Origin: RYN-230 sp963844695
Lineage (GTDB): Bacteria > Actinomycetota > Actinomycetes > Streptosporangiales > Streptosporangiaceae
Length of the DNA stretch: 64,000 bases
Direction: 5' to 3'
Assembly (NCBI GenBank): GCA_963844695.1
Contig: CAWJPL010000005.1
Span: 62,001-126,000, forward strand
Both the position numbers and the translations under genes were made by a program. Positions within the stretch are counted from its first letter, which is position 1. Each line of letters opens with the position of its first letter. Shown in pieces: positions 43,041 through 51,475 of this stretch. Below the pieces are notes generated by a model that worked only from the letters and a program-made list of their open reading frames with translations, ran no database searches and was not told where the DNA came from.

Positions 43041-44240
43041 GTGGCCGATGCGCTTACGGCCCGGGACATCCGGGTCACCCTGGACGGGGACGCGCTCGAT
43101 GACTTGCGGGAACGGCTGTCGCGGACCCGGCTGCCCGCAGCGGACGGGGAGGGCTGGGCGCAGGGCGTGCCCCGGTCCTGGCTGGCGGCGCTGCTGGCGG
43201 ACTGGCAAGAGTTCGACGTGGCCGCGTTCCAGGCCCGGCTGGACCGGCTGACCCACCGCGAAGTCACCGTGGACGGCCAGCCGATCCACCTGGTGCACGC
43301 GCCTGGGCAGGGTCCGGACCCGCTGCCGCTGCTGCTGACCCACGGCTGGCCTGGCTCGTTCTGTGAGTACCTGGACCTGATCCCGCTGCTGGCCGACCCG
43401 GGCGCGCACGGCGGCGATCCCGCGGACGCGTTCACCGTGGTGGTGCCCTCGCTACCGGGGTTCGGGTTTTCTGCCGCCCCGCCGCCGGGCGGGCTCACGG
43501 CTCCCGCGGTCGCCGCGCTCTGGCACCGGCTGATGACCGGGAGCCTGGGCTATCCCCGGTTCGCCGCGCACGGCAGTGACCTCGGCGCCGGGGTCACCGC
43601 GTGGCTAGCCCGCGACTTCCCGGCGGCGGTCGCGGGCATCCACCTGGCCACGCCCGGGCTGGCCGCCCCGCCGCGCCGGGACCGCCCCGGAGAGGACGGA
43701 GGCCCCGGAGAGGGATGGAGTCCCGCGGAGGAGAAGTTCGTCGCCGAGGTCAAAGCCTGGACAGCCGGAGAAGGCGGGTACGCGCACGAGCAGTCCACCA
43801 AGCCGTCCACGCTCGGCGCCGCGCTGCACGACTCCCCGGCCGGCCTGGCCGCCTGGATCGGCGAGAAGGTCACCGCCTGGAGCGCGGTCAGCCCCGACGG
43901 CCAGCCCGCGTTCGGCCGGGACCTGCTGCTTGGCACGCTGACCTTGTACTGGGTCACCGGCACGATCACCTCCTCGCTGCTGCCCTACTGGGCCTACGCG
44001 CACGACCCCGGCGCGGCGTTGCCGGCCGGCGATCCGCCGGGCGTGCCCACCGCGATCAGCATCTTCGGCGGCGAGCGGGTCCCGTTCCCCAAGCCGCCCC
44101 GTGAACTGGCCGAGCGGTACTTCACCGTCACTGGCTGGGCCGAGCACGACCGGGGCGGGCACTTCCCCGCGGTGGCCGAGCCCGGGCTGCTGGCGCAGAC
44201 GCTGCGCGACGTGTTCCGGCCCGCGCGAAGCGCCCGATGA
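43041..44240 (+). CDS. Epoxide hydrolase
   Basis: 399 residues from GTG. The N-terminal epoxide-hydrolase domain (ALDDLRERLSRTRLP) precedes an alpha/beta hydrolase fold. The oxyanion motif HGWPGS is at 101-106, the nucleophile Asp180 is in AAHGSDLGAGV, and a lid follows. The catalytic His is in AEHDRGGHFPAVAEP. Microsomal-type epoxide hydrolases of this form open epoxides to diols. Its stop overlaps a 20-bp tandem duplication that carries the next start codon. Confidence 0.9.
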   Translation: MADALTARDIRVTLDGDALDDLRERLSRTRLPAADGEGWAQGVPRSWLAALLADWQEFDVAAFQARLDRLTHREVTVDGQPIHLVHAPGQGPDPLPLLLTHGWPGSFCEYLDLIPLLADPGAHGGDPADAFTVVVPSLPGFGFSAAPPPGGLTAPAVAALWHRLMTGSLGYPRFAAHGSDLGAGVTAWLARDFPAAVAGIHLATPGLAAPPRRDRPGEDGGPGEGWSPAEEKFVAEVKAWTAGEGGYAHEQSTKPSTLGAALHDSPAGLAAWIGEKVTAWSAVSPDGQPAFGRDLLLGTLTLYWVTGTITSSLLPYWAYAHDPGAALPAGDPPGVPTAISIFGGERVPFPKPPRELAERYFTVTGWAEHDRGGHFPAVAEPGLLAQTLRDVFRPARSAR

Positions 44241-44268
44241 GCCAGCGGAGCGCCCGATGAGCCAGCCG
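44229..44268. repeat. 20-bp tandem duplication of a stop/start junction
   Basis: AGCGCCCGATGAGCCAGC with two following bases is repeated at 44229 and 44249. Each copy contains GATGAGCC. The first provides the epoxide hydrolase stop and the second the GNAT start. The ancestor probably had a 4-bp ATGA overlap, now separated by one repeat unit. Confidence 0.75.
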
Positions 44269-45018
44269 CCCATCACCCAGCCGGAGGTGGTGCGCTACAG
44301 CGACCGGCCGGAGCTATGGGACGGACTCGAACACCTGTCGTCCGAGGTGTGGCCGGAGTACAACCTGCACGGCGACGTGCTCAACCGGTACTGGGACCAG
44401 CTCTACACCACCTTCCCGGAGTGGCAGTTCGTGCTGTTCGACACCGCCGCCGGGCAAGTACTCGCCGAAGGGCACACCATCCCGGTGGCCTGGGACGGTA
44501 CCGACGCGGGGCTCGGACCGGGCATCGACGCGTCCCTGGCCGCGGGGTTCGCCCTGCGGGCTGCGGGCGGGACACCGTCCGCGGTGTGCGCGCTGGCCGC
44601 CGAGATCCCGCCGCGCCATCAGGGCCGCGGCCTGTCCCCCGTCATGTTGCGGGCCATGGCGCGGCTGGCCGCCGACGCCGGGCTGGCCCACTTGATCGCG
44701 CCGGTCCGGCCCAACCTGAAGGAGCGCTACCCGACCATCGCGATCGGGCGTTACGCGGCCTGGACCCGGGAGGATGGGACGCCGTTCGACCCGTGGATCC
44801 GGGTGCACACGCGGCTCGGGGCGCGGCTGGGGCCGGCCCTGGCCCGCTCGATGCGCATCACCGGCAGCGTGGCGGACTGGGAGTCCTGGACCGGGATGCG
44901 TTTTCCGGAGACCGGCGACTACGTGTTCCCGAAGGGCCTGGCTACCGTGCACATCGACCGGGACCGCGACACGGGTGAGTACTGGGAGCCGAACGTCTGG
45001 CTCATCCACCGGAGCTGA
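44257..45018 (+). CDS. GNAT family N-acetyltransferase-like protein
   Basis: 253 residues. A GNAT acetyl-CoA loop is visible in AAEIPPRHQGRGLSPVMLRA. Flanking strands are WQFVLFDTAAGQVLAEGHTI and LAHLIAPVRPNLKERYP. The rest is longer than a minimal GNAT and ends in VYFPKGL-like and EPNVWLIHRS strands. It follows the epoxide hydrolase after 16 bp and probably shares its transcript. Substrate unknown. Confidence 0.75.
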   Translation: MSQPPITQPEVVRYSDRPELWDGLEHLSSEVWPEYNLHGDVLNRYWDQLYTTFPEWQFVLFDTAAGQVLAEGHTIPVAWDGTDAGLGPGIDASLAAGFALRAAGGTPSAVCALAAEIPPRHQGRGLSPVMLRAMARLAADAGLAHLIAPVRPNLKERYPTIAIGRYAAWTREDGTPFDPWIRVHTRLGARLGPALARSMRITGSVADWESWTGMRFPETGDYVFPKGLATVHIDRDRDTGEYWEPNVWLIHRS

Positions 45019-45131
45019 TCGGCCGCCATGACATTTGTCATGCGCGGGTCAGGACAGCGCGCCTAGGGAAGCCAGCGCGGCGCGGCTTAGCGTGGCATGG
45101 CACCGTGAAAACCTCCCGGGGAGATTGAACC

Positions 45132-45626
45132 GTGGTCATCCAGATCGTCATCGGCGTGGTCGTCCTGGCCCTGCTGATCTACCGCCAGCTGCGCACCCGT
45201 CCGGTCAACGCCTCCGGGCTGCGCATCGTCGCCATCATCGGCGCGATCGGCCTGGTCGAGACCTACCAGTTCCTGCAGCAGCATCACGCGGGCCCGGTGA
45301 CCTACGCCGCGCTGCTGGGCAGCCTGGCGCTCGCCGCCGGGTTCGGCGTCCTGCGCGCCGTAACGGTCCGGATCTGGCTGCAGGACGGCCAGCCGTGGTC
45401 GCGGGGCAGCTGGATCACGGCGGGGTTGTGGATCGTGGCGCTGGCCGTCCACCTGGGCTACGACGCCCTGGTCGCCGGGCACGGCCGGGACAACGTGGGT
45501 GCCGCCACCATCGTGCTCTACCTGGCGGTGAGCCTCGCTATCCAGCGGATGATCGTGCGACTGCGTGCTCAGCAACTGCAGTCCAGGTCAACCCCGAATT
45601 CCGACCGGCTAAGCACGCTGCGGTGA
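45132..45626 (+). CDS. DUF1453/CcdC-like membrane protein
   Basis: 164 residues from GTG. Four or five membrane segments: MVIQIVIGVVVLALLIYRQL, GLRIVAIIGAIGLVETYQFL, YAALLGSLALAAGFGVLRAV, then a GSWITAGLWIVALAVHLGYD stretch and a terminal helix. RQLRTRPV after helix 1 is typical of DUF1453 proteins. Its role is unknown. Confidence 0.65.
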   Translation: MVIQIVIGVVVLALLIYRQLRTRPVNASGLRIVAIIGAIGLVETYQFLQQHHAGPVTYAALLGSLALAAGFGVLRAVTVRIWLQDGQPWSRGSWITAGLWIVALAVHLGYDALVAGHGRDNVGAATIVLYLAVSLAIQRMIVRLRAQQLQSRSTPNSDRLSTLR

Positions 45627-45679
45627 TGAAGGCCTGACGCTCGGCCATCACCTGGTGGCTGGCAGGAATTTGCCGGCGG

Positions 45680-46747
45680 ATGGCGTTCCTGCCACTGGCG
45701 GCCAGGCGCTGCGGCAGGCAGCGTGGCTCCGTGGTCAACGCGTCAGAGGAGACAGGAGAACAGGCGCCGGCCGGCGGCGGACGACGTCTGCCCCGGGGGT
45801 CCGCGGACGACGTCCGGCGGGTCGGATGGTTCGCGCTCCTGGTCGTCTGGGTGCTCTGGGGCAGTACCTATTTCGCCATCCGGGTCGGCGTGGAGACGCT
45901 GCCGCCACTGTTGATGGCCGGTACCCGTTACGTCGTGGCCGGGCTGCTGATGTTCCCGTTCGCGCTCCGTTCCGGCGGCCCGGAAATGCGGGCCGCCGAC
46001 CGGCCGCGGGCGTCGGGATGGTGGTCCGCGGTCCTGGTCGGCACCTTGCTGCTGGCAGGCGGAAACGGCGGGGTCTCGGTCGGCGAACGCAGCGTCCCGT
46101 CCGGGCTGGCCGCCCTGCTCGTGGCCACCGTTCCGTTGTGGCTGATCCTCATAGACCGGATCCTCAACGGAATCAGGATCCGGCGGCTCGCCATGGCCGG
46201 GCTGACTGCGGGCGTAATCGGGGTGGGGTTCCTAGCCGGGCCGTTCGGCAGCGGTACGGGACATGCGGGGGTTGGACACGGCGCCGCCAGTGGTTCACCC
46301 GGGACCGGCATCGTGATCATTCTCGCTGCCAGCGTCAGCTGGGCGTCGGGCACGATCGTCTCCCGCCGGGTGCCGCTGCCCTCCCGGCCGTTGCTGGCCA
46401 CGTCGATGCAGATGCTCGCCGGGGGGGTGGTGCTCCTGGCCGCCGCCGCCGCGGCCGGGGAATTCAGCGGGTTCGACGTGTCACAGGTCTCGGCCGCCTC
46501 GTGGCTGGCCCTGGCCTACCTCATCGGGCCAGGTTCGATCATCGCGTTCAGCGCCTACGTGGTGGCGGTACGCCGCCTGCCCACGGCGACCGTGGCCACC
46601 TACGCCTACGTCAACCCGGTCATCGCCGTCCTCCTCGGCACTGCCTTCCTGGGCGAGGCCCTGACCGTGTCGATGCTGGTCGGAGGCGCGCTCATCGTCG
46701 TCGCGGTGGCGCTCGTCGTGCGGTCCCAGGCGGCGTCGACGCACTGA
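45680..46747 (+). CDS. EamA/RhaT-type drug-metabolite transporter
   Basis: 355 residues from ATG 45680; a GTG at 45731 is a possible later start. Ten membrane helices in two EamA repeats: VVWVLWGSTYFAIRVGVETL begins the first and IILAASVSWASGTIVSRRVP the second. PTATVATYAYVNPVIAVLLG is the classic C-terminal EamA block. A His/Gly-rich loop separates the halves. It probably exports a small metabolite. It is the last gene before tRNA-fMet. Confidence 0.88.
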   Translation: MAFLPLAARRCGRQRGSVVNASEETGEQAPAGGGRRLPRGSADDVRRVGWFALLVVWVLWGSTYFAIRVGVETLPPLLMAGTRYVVAGLLMFPFALRSGGPEMRAADRPRASGWWSAVLVGTLLLAGGNGGVSVGERSVPSGLAALLVATVPLWLILIDRILNGIRIRRLAMAGLTAGVIGVGFLAGPFGSGTGHAGVGHGAASGSPGTGIVIILAASVSWASGTIVSRRVPLPSRPLLATSMQMLAGGVVLLAAAAAAGEFSGFDVSQVSAASWLALAYLIGPGSIIAFSAYVVAVRRLPTATVATYAYVNPVIAVLLGTAFLGEALTVSMLVGGALIVVAVALVVRSQAASTH

Positions 46748-46790
46748 TTTGCCTCATCTCCCGGTTGCCCATAAAGTGAAGGCACACCGA

Positions 46791-46867
46791 CGCGGGGTGG
46801 AGCAGTTCGGTAGCTCGCTGGGCTCATAACCCAGAGGTCGCAGGTTCAAATCCTGCCCCCGCTACCA
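46791..46867 (+). tRNA. tRNA-fMet (initiator, anticodon CAT)
   Basis: A 77-nt cloverleaf. The acceptor CGCGGGG pairs with CCCCGCT except for an unpaired C1:U72, the mark of initiator tRNA. The D-arm is GAGC...GCTC. The anticodon stem CTGGG/CCCAG has three consecutive G:C pairs next to the CTCATAA loop. The T-arm is GCAGG TTCAAAT CCTGC, and CCA is encoded. Its 3' half is repeated four times downstream, which shows it is an integration target. Confidence 0.97.
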
Positions 46868-46882
46868 AGTAGTTGCAGGTCA
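46821..46882 (+). other. attL-like site: 3' half of tRNA-fMet plus 15 bp
   Basis: From the anticodon (GGCTCATAACCCAGAGGTCG) through the CCA end and AAGTAGTTGCAGGTCA, 62 bp are repeated with one mismatch at 55319-55380. The first 52 bp recur with one mismatch at 60710-60761. Crossover at the anticodon loop is usual for tyrosine integrases using tRNA targets. Confidence 0.85.
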
Positions 46883-47165
46883 GGGGCCTGATCGCCGGAA
46901 GGCGGTCAGGCTTTTTTTGATCTTTTGTCCGGGGGTCTGTCCGCGAGATCAGGCCGCACCGATCGGGCGTGAGAAGGAGCGACTGGCAGGGAACGGCATC
47001 AGAGGCGGGTCTGCCCGCCAGGCCGGAGACCTCGTGCCGACTGACCTGAGGTTGCGTCTGGGGCTTCTGAGCATCCGGAGGCACAGGTCTCCACAACGTG
47101 ACGGCGACCGGAGTGAGGGACGAGGAGCTGGCTGCTCCCGCCCTTCGGGAGAGCCCGGATCTGTA
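46883..47165. repeat. Element-arm segment following tRNA-fMet, copy A
   Basis: About 280 bp, starting with the terminator, recur at 56904-57130 in the same orientation, with substitutions and a central deletion. Shared stretches include ACGGCATCAGA, ACAACGTGA-type sequence and GAGCTGGCTGCTCCCGCC. It lies directly downstream of the att core in both places (the second is interrupted by IS110). It is therefore probably one arm of the integrating element. Confidence 0.75.
46886..46918 (+). terminator. Intrinsic terminator after tRNA-fMet
   Basis: GCCTGATCGCC-GGAA-GGCGGTCAGGC followed by seven T residues, an 11-bp stem with a tetraloop. A related hairpin with a longer AGAGGCCT stem is at about 56903-56935. 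Confidence 0.9.
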
Positions 47166-47516
47166 GCCAGACCACACCGTGGCATCTGGGAACGTGGCCG
47201 GGTCGGCGAGGCTCCAGGTGCCGACCGCCAGCACGCCGGCGAGTTCGACCGAGCAGGACACGACGGCGATCCGGCGTGCTGCCGGACTGCCGACGGCGAG
47301 GGTGACCGTGGCGAGGATATAGACCAGGCCAGCGAAGGCCGACAGCACGTAGGCGACCGGGGCGTGGCCGAACTTCGTGGCGATCTGCACCCCGGCCCGG
47401 GCGGAGGCGGCGAGCGCGAAGAGCGCGTAGATGGCGACCAGCAGACGGCCCGGGCCTGTCCTGGTCGAGTCCGGCTGCGGAGCCCTGGGCTCAGGCGGTG
47501 CCGCGGGCTCAGACAT
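47166..47516 (-). pseudogene. Truncated small membrane protein
   Basis: From ATG 47516 it encodes a Pro-rich leader and three hydrophobic segments (LLVAIYALFALAASARAGVQ, VAYVLSAFAGLVYILATVTL, IAVVSCSVELAGVLAVGTWS). It reaches FPDATVWSGY and then runs into the element-arm sequence. The open frame continues through it and the antisense of the tRNA to 46824, ending AGAGFEPATSGL, which is antisense-tRNA translation rather than protein. The last helix normal for such proteins is missing. It overlaps the upstream partner gene by 8 bp. The truncation coincides with the island edge. Confidence 0.65.
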
Positions 47517-47883
47517 GGATGACCGGCCAGATCTGATGCAGCCGGACCATCAGCACGGCCGCGACGAGCCCGGCCACGGCGATGACCGCAGGGCCCCACC
47601 GGGATCGTTCCGCCAGCCCCCAGAACGCGGCAGCCACCGGGATGAACGGCATCGCGATCAGGTAACCGATGAGAATAGCCAGCCCGGCCGGGCGTTCACC
47701 GCCGGCGAGCCTGGCCACGATGAGACCGACCTGGACAAGCAGCAAGATCTCCAGGACGCCCACTGCGGCGAGGAGGGGGACGGTCATCCGCCGGTTTCGG
47801 GCGGTCATCACCAGCGCGTATCCGGCCAGCGCGAGACCGGCGATGATGATCGTCGTGGGGACGGCGCCGTTCACACTTGACAC
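47509..47883 (-). CDS. Four-helix membrane protein, partner of the truncated gene
   Basis: 124 residues from GTG at 47883. Four membrane helices: TTIIIAGLALAGYALVMTAR, VPLLAAVGVLEILLLVQVGL, LAILIGYLIAMPFIPVAAAF and PAVIAVAGLVAAVLMVRLHQ. The gene overlaps the next membrane-protein gene, implying a two-subunit membrane complex of unknown function. A hairpin directly in front of the start encloses the ribosome-binding site. Confidence 0.7.
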   Translation of the reverse strand: MSSVNGAVPTTIIIAGLALAGYALVMTARNRRMTVPLLAAVGVLEILLLVQVGLIVARLAGGERPAGLAILIGYLIAMPFIPVAAAFWGLAERSRWGPAVIAVAGLVAAVLMVRLHQIWPVIHV

Positions 47884-47904
47884 GTTACTACCTTTCGTAG
47901 TAAC
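47884..47904 (-). promoter_or_regulatory. 8-bp inverted repeat enclosing the ribosome-binding site
   Basis: In the minus-strand transcript GTTACTAC and GTAGTAAC flank the GAAAG that serves as Shine-Dalgarno, immediately before the GTG start. It is either a DNA operator or an mRNA hairpin controlling translation. Confidence 0.6.
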
Positions 47905-48138
47905 AGGCACCGGGCCGGGCAGTGAGATCCCCTGGACCGGGGCTTGCGTCTGGCACTGTCCCCTGGTTCGTAGCTGCGCTGGCGCTTGGTTGTCGCGGGA
48001 GCGACTACTTCTTGCTGCGGCAAAGCGCCCTGCCTCCGTGATCAGGGGGCGGGGCGCCTTGCGCCGCGGGTGCCCGCAGTGGGGTGGGCTCGACCTGGCC
48101 GCGCACGTCATATGGTGACCGGCTGGGCGGTAGCGCCG

Positions 48139-48336
48139 TCATTGCCCCAGTCCTGCGCGCAGCCGCAGGGCCTTACCGACGGCACGGCGCATCCGCCGTT
48201 CGGCCCGCTCGACCCGCCGTGATGCCCTGGCCAGCGCAGCGCGCTTTCGCGCCGGGCGCTGCCGTTCTGCCTGCGCCAGCAGCTCGCGGCATCGTTCGTG
48301 TACGAGCTGGCTGGCCATATGTGGAGGCTGATACAC
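48139..48336 (-). CDS. Small basic coiled-coil-like protein
   Basis: 65 residues from GTG, preceded by a perfect AAAGGAGGTGAG ribosome-binding site. SQLVHERCRELLAQAERQRP is followed by RKRAALARASRRVERAERRM and RRAVGKALRLRAGLGQ. It is strongly helical and basic, so DNA or RNA binding is possible. I recognise no family. The excellent ribosome site argues for a real gene. Small proteins with strong sites like this are common on mobile elements. Confidence 0.6.
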   Translation of the reverse strand: MYQPPHMASQLVHERCRELLAQAERQRPARKRAALARASRRVERAERRMRRAVGKALRLRAGLGQ

Positions 48337-48626
48337 GTGACTCACCTCCTTTCGTGGTGTTGATGGATGGGAGGGCCAGCGCGCTTGCGGCACACCGGTG
48401 GAATGCGGTCCCGTGCCTGTGCCCGGACGGGCGGGATGCGGTCCGCGCTGATGATCACGGTCAGGTACAGGCCATCGCACAAGGCGCAACGACGGCGCGG
48501 ACAGCCAGAATGATTGCTTCGGTGCAGGCGGCTACCTGTGGCCGAACTCGTCCCCGCTAAGCGGATATCTGAGCGCCCCCGCCGCCGGGCAAGTTCCACC
48601 CGATACCGATCAGCTGACCGATATCT
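48337..48626. other. No supported gene
   Basis: A 290-bp stretch with open frames on both strands but no ribosome site or family pattern. A short direct repeat encodes DRIPPV twice on the minus strand. I see nothing else in it. Confidence 0.3.
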
Positions 48627-48839
48627 CTAAGCCGTTCGGGCTGGCCTGCGGCCGCTAAGACGTCCAGCCATCGGGGCTTCGATGCCGCCCGCGGCAATGG
48701 GCCGCTGCGGTCCTGGACCTGCCATGAGCTGGAGGCTCTTAACCCCGGCACCGGCGATTGTGATGCCGTTCAGCGGTGCCTGCCGCCACTGCGGACCAGG
48801 CAAAGCGCCGGGCTGATACTGGCCCTGTGCGAACGCCAT
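48627..48839 (-). CDS. Small hypothetical protein
   Basis: 70 residues from the ATG at 48839, with a strong GGGAGGAGGTG ribosome site. MAFAQGQYQPGALPGPQWRQ then PLNGITIAGAGVKSLQLMAG. It is Gly/Pro-rich with no membrane helix. The ribosome site is the main reason to believe it. No family recognised; it may be a leftover of the integrated element. Confidence 0.5.
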   Translation of the reverse strand: MAFAQGQYQPGALPGPQWRQAPLNGITIAGAGVKSLQLMAGPGPQRPIAAGGIEAPMAGRLSGRRPARTA

Positions 48840-49363
48840 GACGACACCTCCTCCCGCTGACAGATATGGCCTGCTGTATTGACAGAGTCCGACCGGGCCG
48901 GTCTGATACATCCCGCACCACGACGATGGCCAAGCCAGCCATCGCGCCCAAGCGCGGCCCGTCATACACGGCACGAATCTGACGTGGCCTCTACCGTGTC
49001 CCGCAGCTGCCCTAAAAGCAAACGATTTAAGCACGGCCAAATGCCTGAGCGCCCCGGGCCTGCAGTGCCTACAGCCAAGCCTCGGTTCCTGAGCGGCGCC
49101 GCAGACTCCATCGGCAACACCAAGAAGATCAAAGGAGTGTTCTCATCCCGGATGTCGAGGAAGGGCGCCGCAGATGCCACTGGTCGCGGTGAAACCCGGC
49201 GGGGCGAGGTCTGGTAGATCACGGCGATAGCCCCGGTCGTGTCCGAGTGAAAGATCATGATGGATCTCTCGGGTCAGATGAGCCTTGACCGCGATCCTGG
49301 CGACACGCCCCAGACTCCTGTCGCAGAGGTGCCGACCCATCGGCATATGGTGCCGTCCAAAGC
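48840..49363. other. No supported gene
   Basis: About 520 bp between the small protein gene and the third att-like site. Open frames exist on both strands but lack ribosome sites and family patterns. Probably decayed element DNA. Confidence 0.3.
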
Positions 49364-49403
49364 TGAACAGTGACGACTTCGCTCATAACCCAGAGGTCGC
49401 AGG
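49364..49403 (+). other. att-like remnant D (arm plus 23 bp of tRNA core)
   Basis: TGAACAGTGACGACTT followed by the exact 23-bp GCTCATAACCCAGAGGTCGC-AGG core of the tRNA-fMet 3' half. The core then ends abruptly. The upstream arm matches those at 55301 and 60692, so this is an element junction rather than a stray tRNA piece. Confidence 0.75.
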
Positions 49404-49417
49404 AGCGGTGGGTACGG

Positions 49418-49747
49418 ATGTACTCGAGCACTCTCTGGCTCAAGACCGCCATCGATACGGTTGCGCTCGGCCGGCCATTGACCTGCCCGCCGGGATACAG
49501 CACCACCTTGCTGCGCGCTCCTGAAGCGTTCGAGGACGAGGAAGTACGCGAGCTCGTCCGAGAACTCGGGTCGTCGGATCCGGCTGACCTGAGAGGTGTG
49601 TCCAACTGGCTGGACTATGAGGAGCGCATGCGCTTTATCACCGCCAATTTCATGATCTACCAGCCGTTAACGCAAATGTTCGACAAACCACGATTCAAGC
49701 GCAGGCGCCTCCGGGGGGAGGCCGCAAGCGATAAGGATCCTCCCTAA
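49418..49747 (+). CDS. Hypothetical protein next to att remnant D
   Basis: 109 residues from the ATG at 49418; AGGAG lies about 12 bases upstream. MYSSTLWLKTAIDTVALGRP, then EDEEVRELVRELGSSDPADL and a WLDYEERMRFITANFMIYQP block. The basic C-terminus includes KPRFKRRRLRGEAAS. Composition is protein-like with an even mix of residues, but I recognise no family. It follows the att core directly, so it is the first gene of the next module. Confidence 0.45.
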   Translation: MYSSTLWLKTAIDTVALGRPLTCPPGYSTTLLRAPEAFEDEEVRELVRELGSSDPADLRGVSNWLDYEERMRFITANFMIYQPLTQMFDKPRFKRRRLRGEAASDKDPP

Positions 49748-49807
49748 TCTCACATTCCACAAGGTGGCGCTCTAGCCCCAGCAGATCGTCCGCAGGATAG
49801 TGGAGTC

Positions 49808-50476
49808 ATGGACTGGCCGGTTCTCGCGTCGGTGCCTGCCGAAGGCCGGCGCAGGCTGGTCGCCGGGCTGAGACGGCGGGCCTACCGCCGGGATGAGGTG
49901 ATCTTTCATCAGGGCGACCCGGCAGACACGCTCCACCTGATCGCCGCGGGTCACGTCAGCGTGCGGGTAACGCTGCCCGGGGGGGAGTTCGTCATCGTCG
50001 CCATCTTCGGCCCTGGCGACGCCTTCGGTGAACTCGCTCTCGTCGGCGGTCCCCGTCCCCGCGGGGCCACGGTGATCGCGCTGGAACCGTGCGAGACGCT
50101 CTCGCTGAGCCGGGACCAGCTCGAGCGCCTCCGGGAGTCGTATCCCGGCGTCAACCGGTTCCTGGTGGAGCTCCTTTCCGCGCGGGTCGAAAGGCTCAAC
50201 GGCCATCTGCTCGAGGCGCTATATGTGCCCGCCGAAAGGCGCGTGCTGCGCCGACTGCTCGACTTGTGCCAGCTGTATGGCGGAGACGAGCAGCACACTG
50301 TCATCCCAGTGACCCAGGAAATGCTTGCCAGCCTCGCTGGCACCACGCGCCCGACCGCGAACCAGGTCCTCGGGCGGCTTGCCGCCAGCCAACTGGTTGA
50401 GGTGAGCCGCGGCCAGATCGTCGTCTTGAACCGCTGGGAGCTGCGTCGGCGGGCGGGCCACCCGGGACAGGCCTAG
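49808..50476 (+). CDS. Crp/Fnr family transcriptional regulator
   Basis: 222 residues. The N-terminal cyclic-nucleotide-like beta barrel contains YRRDEVIFHQGDPADTLHLI and the phosphate-cassette-like FGELALVGGPRPRGATVIAL. A dimer helix follows. The C-terminal winged helix carries the recognition segment VTQEMLASLAGTTRPTANQV. No Fe-S cysteine cluster is present, so it is not Fnr-type. It is probably followed by its own transcription unit, with the ECF sigma gene 200 bp on. Confidence 0.9.
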   Translation: MDWPVLASVPAEGRRRLVAGLRRRAYRRDEVIFHQGDPADTLHLIAAGHVSVRVTLPGGEFVIVAIFGPGDAFGELALVGGPRPRGATVIALEPCETLSLSRDQLERLRESYPGVNRFLVELLSARVERLNGHLLEALYVPAERRVLRRLLDLCQLYGGDEQHTVIPVTQEMLASLAGTTRPTANQVLGRLAASQLVEVSRGQIVVLNRWELRRRAGHPGQA

Positions 50477-50678
50477 CAAGAGGCCGCCACCCCGTAGGCC
50501 TGTGTTGGCATGCCGACGCAGGCCGTGTCGCCCGCTGAACAGAACCGGCTGAGAGCCGGACGTAGCGTCGTACCACACAACCACTTGGACCGGTCCCGGC
50601 CCTGGCCGCCTGGCACCTCTGGCCACGTTTGCCACCGAGACCGCTGCCAGTGCGCCCCTCCGAGGGGAGGCAGCCGCC

Positions 50679-51287
50679 ATGCTCGATGACTCACCAACGG
50701 CCGATCTGGTCCTGCGCGCGAGAAAGGGCGACTCCGACGCGTGGGACGCACTCGTGGAGCGGTTCGCCCCGCTGATCTGGTCAATCTGCTGCAGGTACTC
50801 GCTGAGGCGTACCGACGCCGACGAGGTCGGGCAGTACGTCTGGCTGCGACTGGTGGACCAGCTCGAGGAGGTTCACGATCCGGCTGCGCTTCCCGGCTGG
50901 CTTGCCACCACCACCCAGCGGGAATGCATCCGGGCCCTGCGGGCAGCGCGAAACCAGCATGCTCTCGGGCATGAGATGGACGTTGAGAGCATCCCGGACG
51001 AGCAGACCGGGATGGCGGAACATGAGCTGCTCTTGGCGGAGCGCCACGCGGCGCTCCGCGAGGCCTTCACCCGCCTGCTACCACCGTGCCAGCGGCTGAT
51101 CGCCCTGCTCCTCGAAGACCCGCCCGTGCCTTACGCCGAGATCAGCGCCAGGCTGGACATCCCCCTCGGGAGCATCGGGCCTAGCCGCGGCCGCTGCGTG
51201 GAGAAGCTGCGCCGCGACCCAGCGATCGCCGCCCTGATCGACGCTGAAGGCGGAGCCTGGCCGCCCAGATTTGGAAGCGACCTGTGA
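50679..51287 (+). CDS. ECF-type sigma-70 factor
   Basis: 202 residues from ATG. Region 2: ARKGDSDAWDALVERFAPLI, ICCRYSLRRTDADEVGQYVW. Region 4: LPPCQRLIALLLEDPPVPYA with recognition helix ISARLDIPLGSIGPSRGRCV. An insert of about 30 residues separates the regions. Such orphan sigma factors are common in actinomycetes. The stop overlaps a GTG (51284) that opens a frame beginning MSTILCGNLSAELINGLSTR. That frame soon runs antisense through the neighbouring oxidoreductase gene, so a truncated partner protein is possible. Confidence 0.85.
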   Translation: MLDDSPTADLVLRARKGDSDAWDALVERFAPLIWSICCRYSLRRTDADEVGQYVWLRLVDQLEEVHDPAALPGWLATTTQRECIRALRAARNQHALGHEMDVESIPDEQTGMAEHELLLAERHAALREAFTRLLPPCQRLIALLLEDPPVPYAEISARLDIPLGSIGPSRGRCVEKLRRDPAIAALIDAEGGAWPPRFGSDL

Positions 51288-51475
51288 GCACCATCCTCTG
51301 CGGAAACCTCAGCGCCGAGCTCATCAACGGGCTCAGCACGCGAATCGAGCGGGTAACCCTCCGGCAGGCACTGACGGTTGGGCTTCGGCCTCAGCTACCC
51401 GAGTCGCTGCCGCGACCGGTAACGCTGGGCCGGGACAGCAGTCAGCTGAGGCGCGAACCTCACGGCTGGGCGCGA

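Noticed and set aside
38664..46747. Biosynthetic gene cluster (epoxide hydrolase, methyltransferase-like and exporter genes close together)
   Set aside because: There is no core synthase (PKS, NRPS, terpene, RiPP) and the genes are in separate transcription units.
46824..47165. Open frame extending the membrane protein through to an AGAGFEPATSGL ending
   Set aside because: That ending is the antisense translation of the tRNA-fMet and its flank. The sequence after WSGY is the repeated element arm, not protein.
49381..49403. Second tRNA-Met gene
   Set aside because: Only 23 bp of anticodon-to-T-arm sequence with no acceptor stem or 5' half. It is an integration-site remnant. The same applies to 55319 and 60710, which lack the 5' half.
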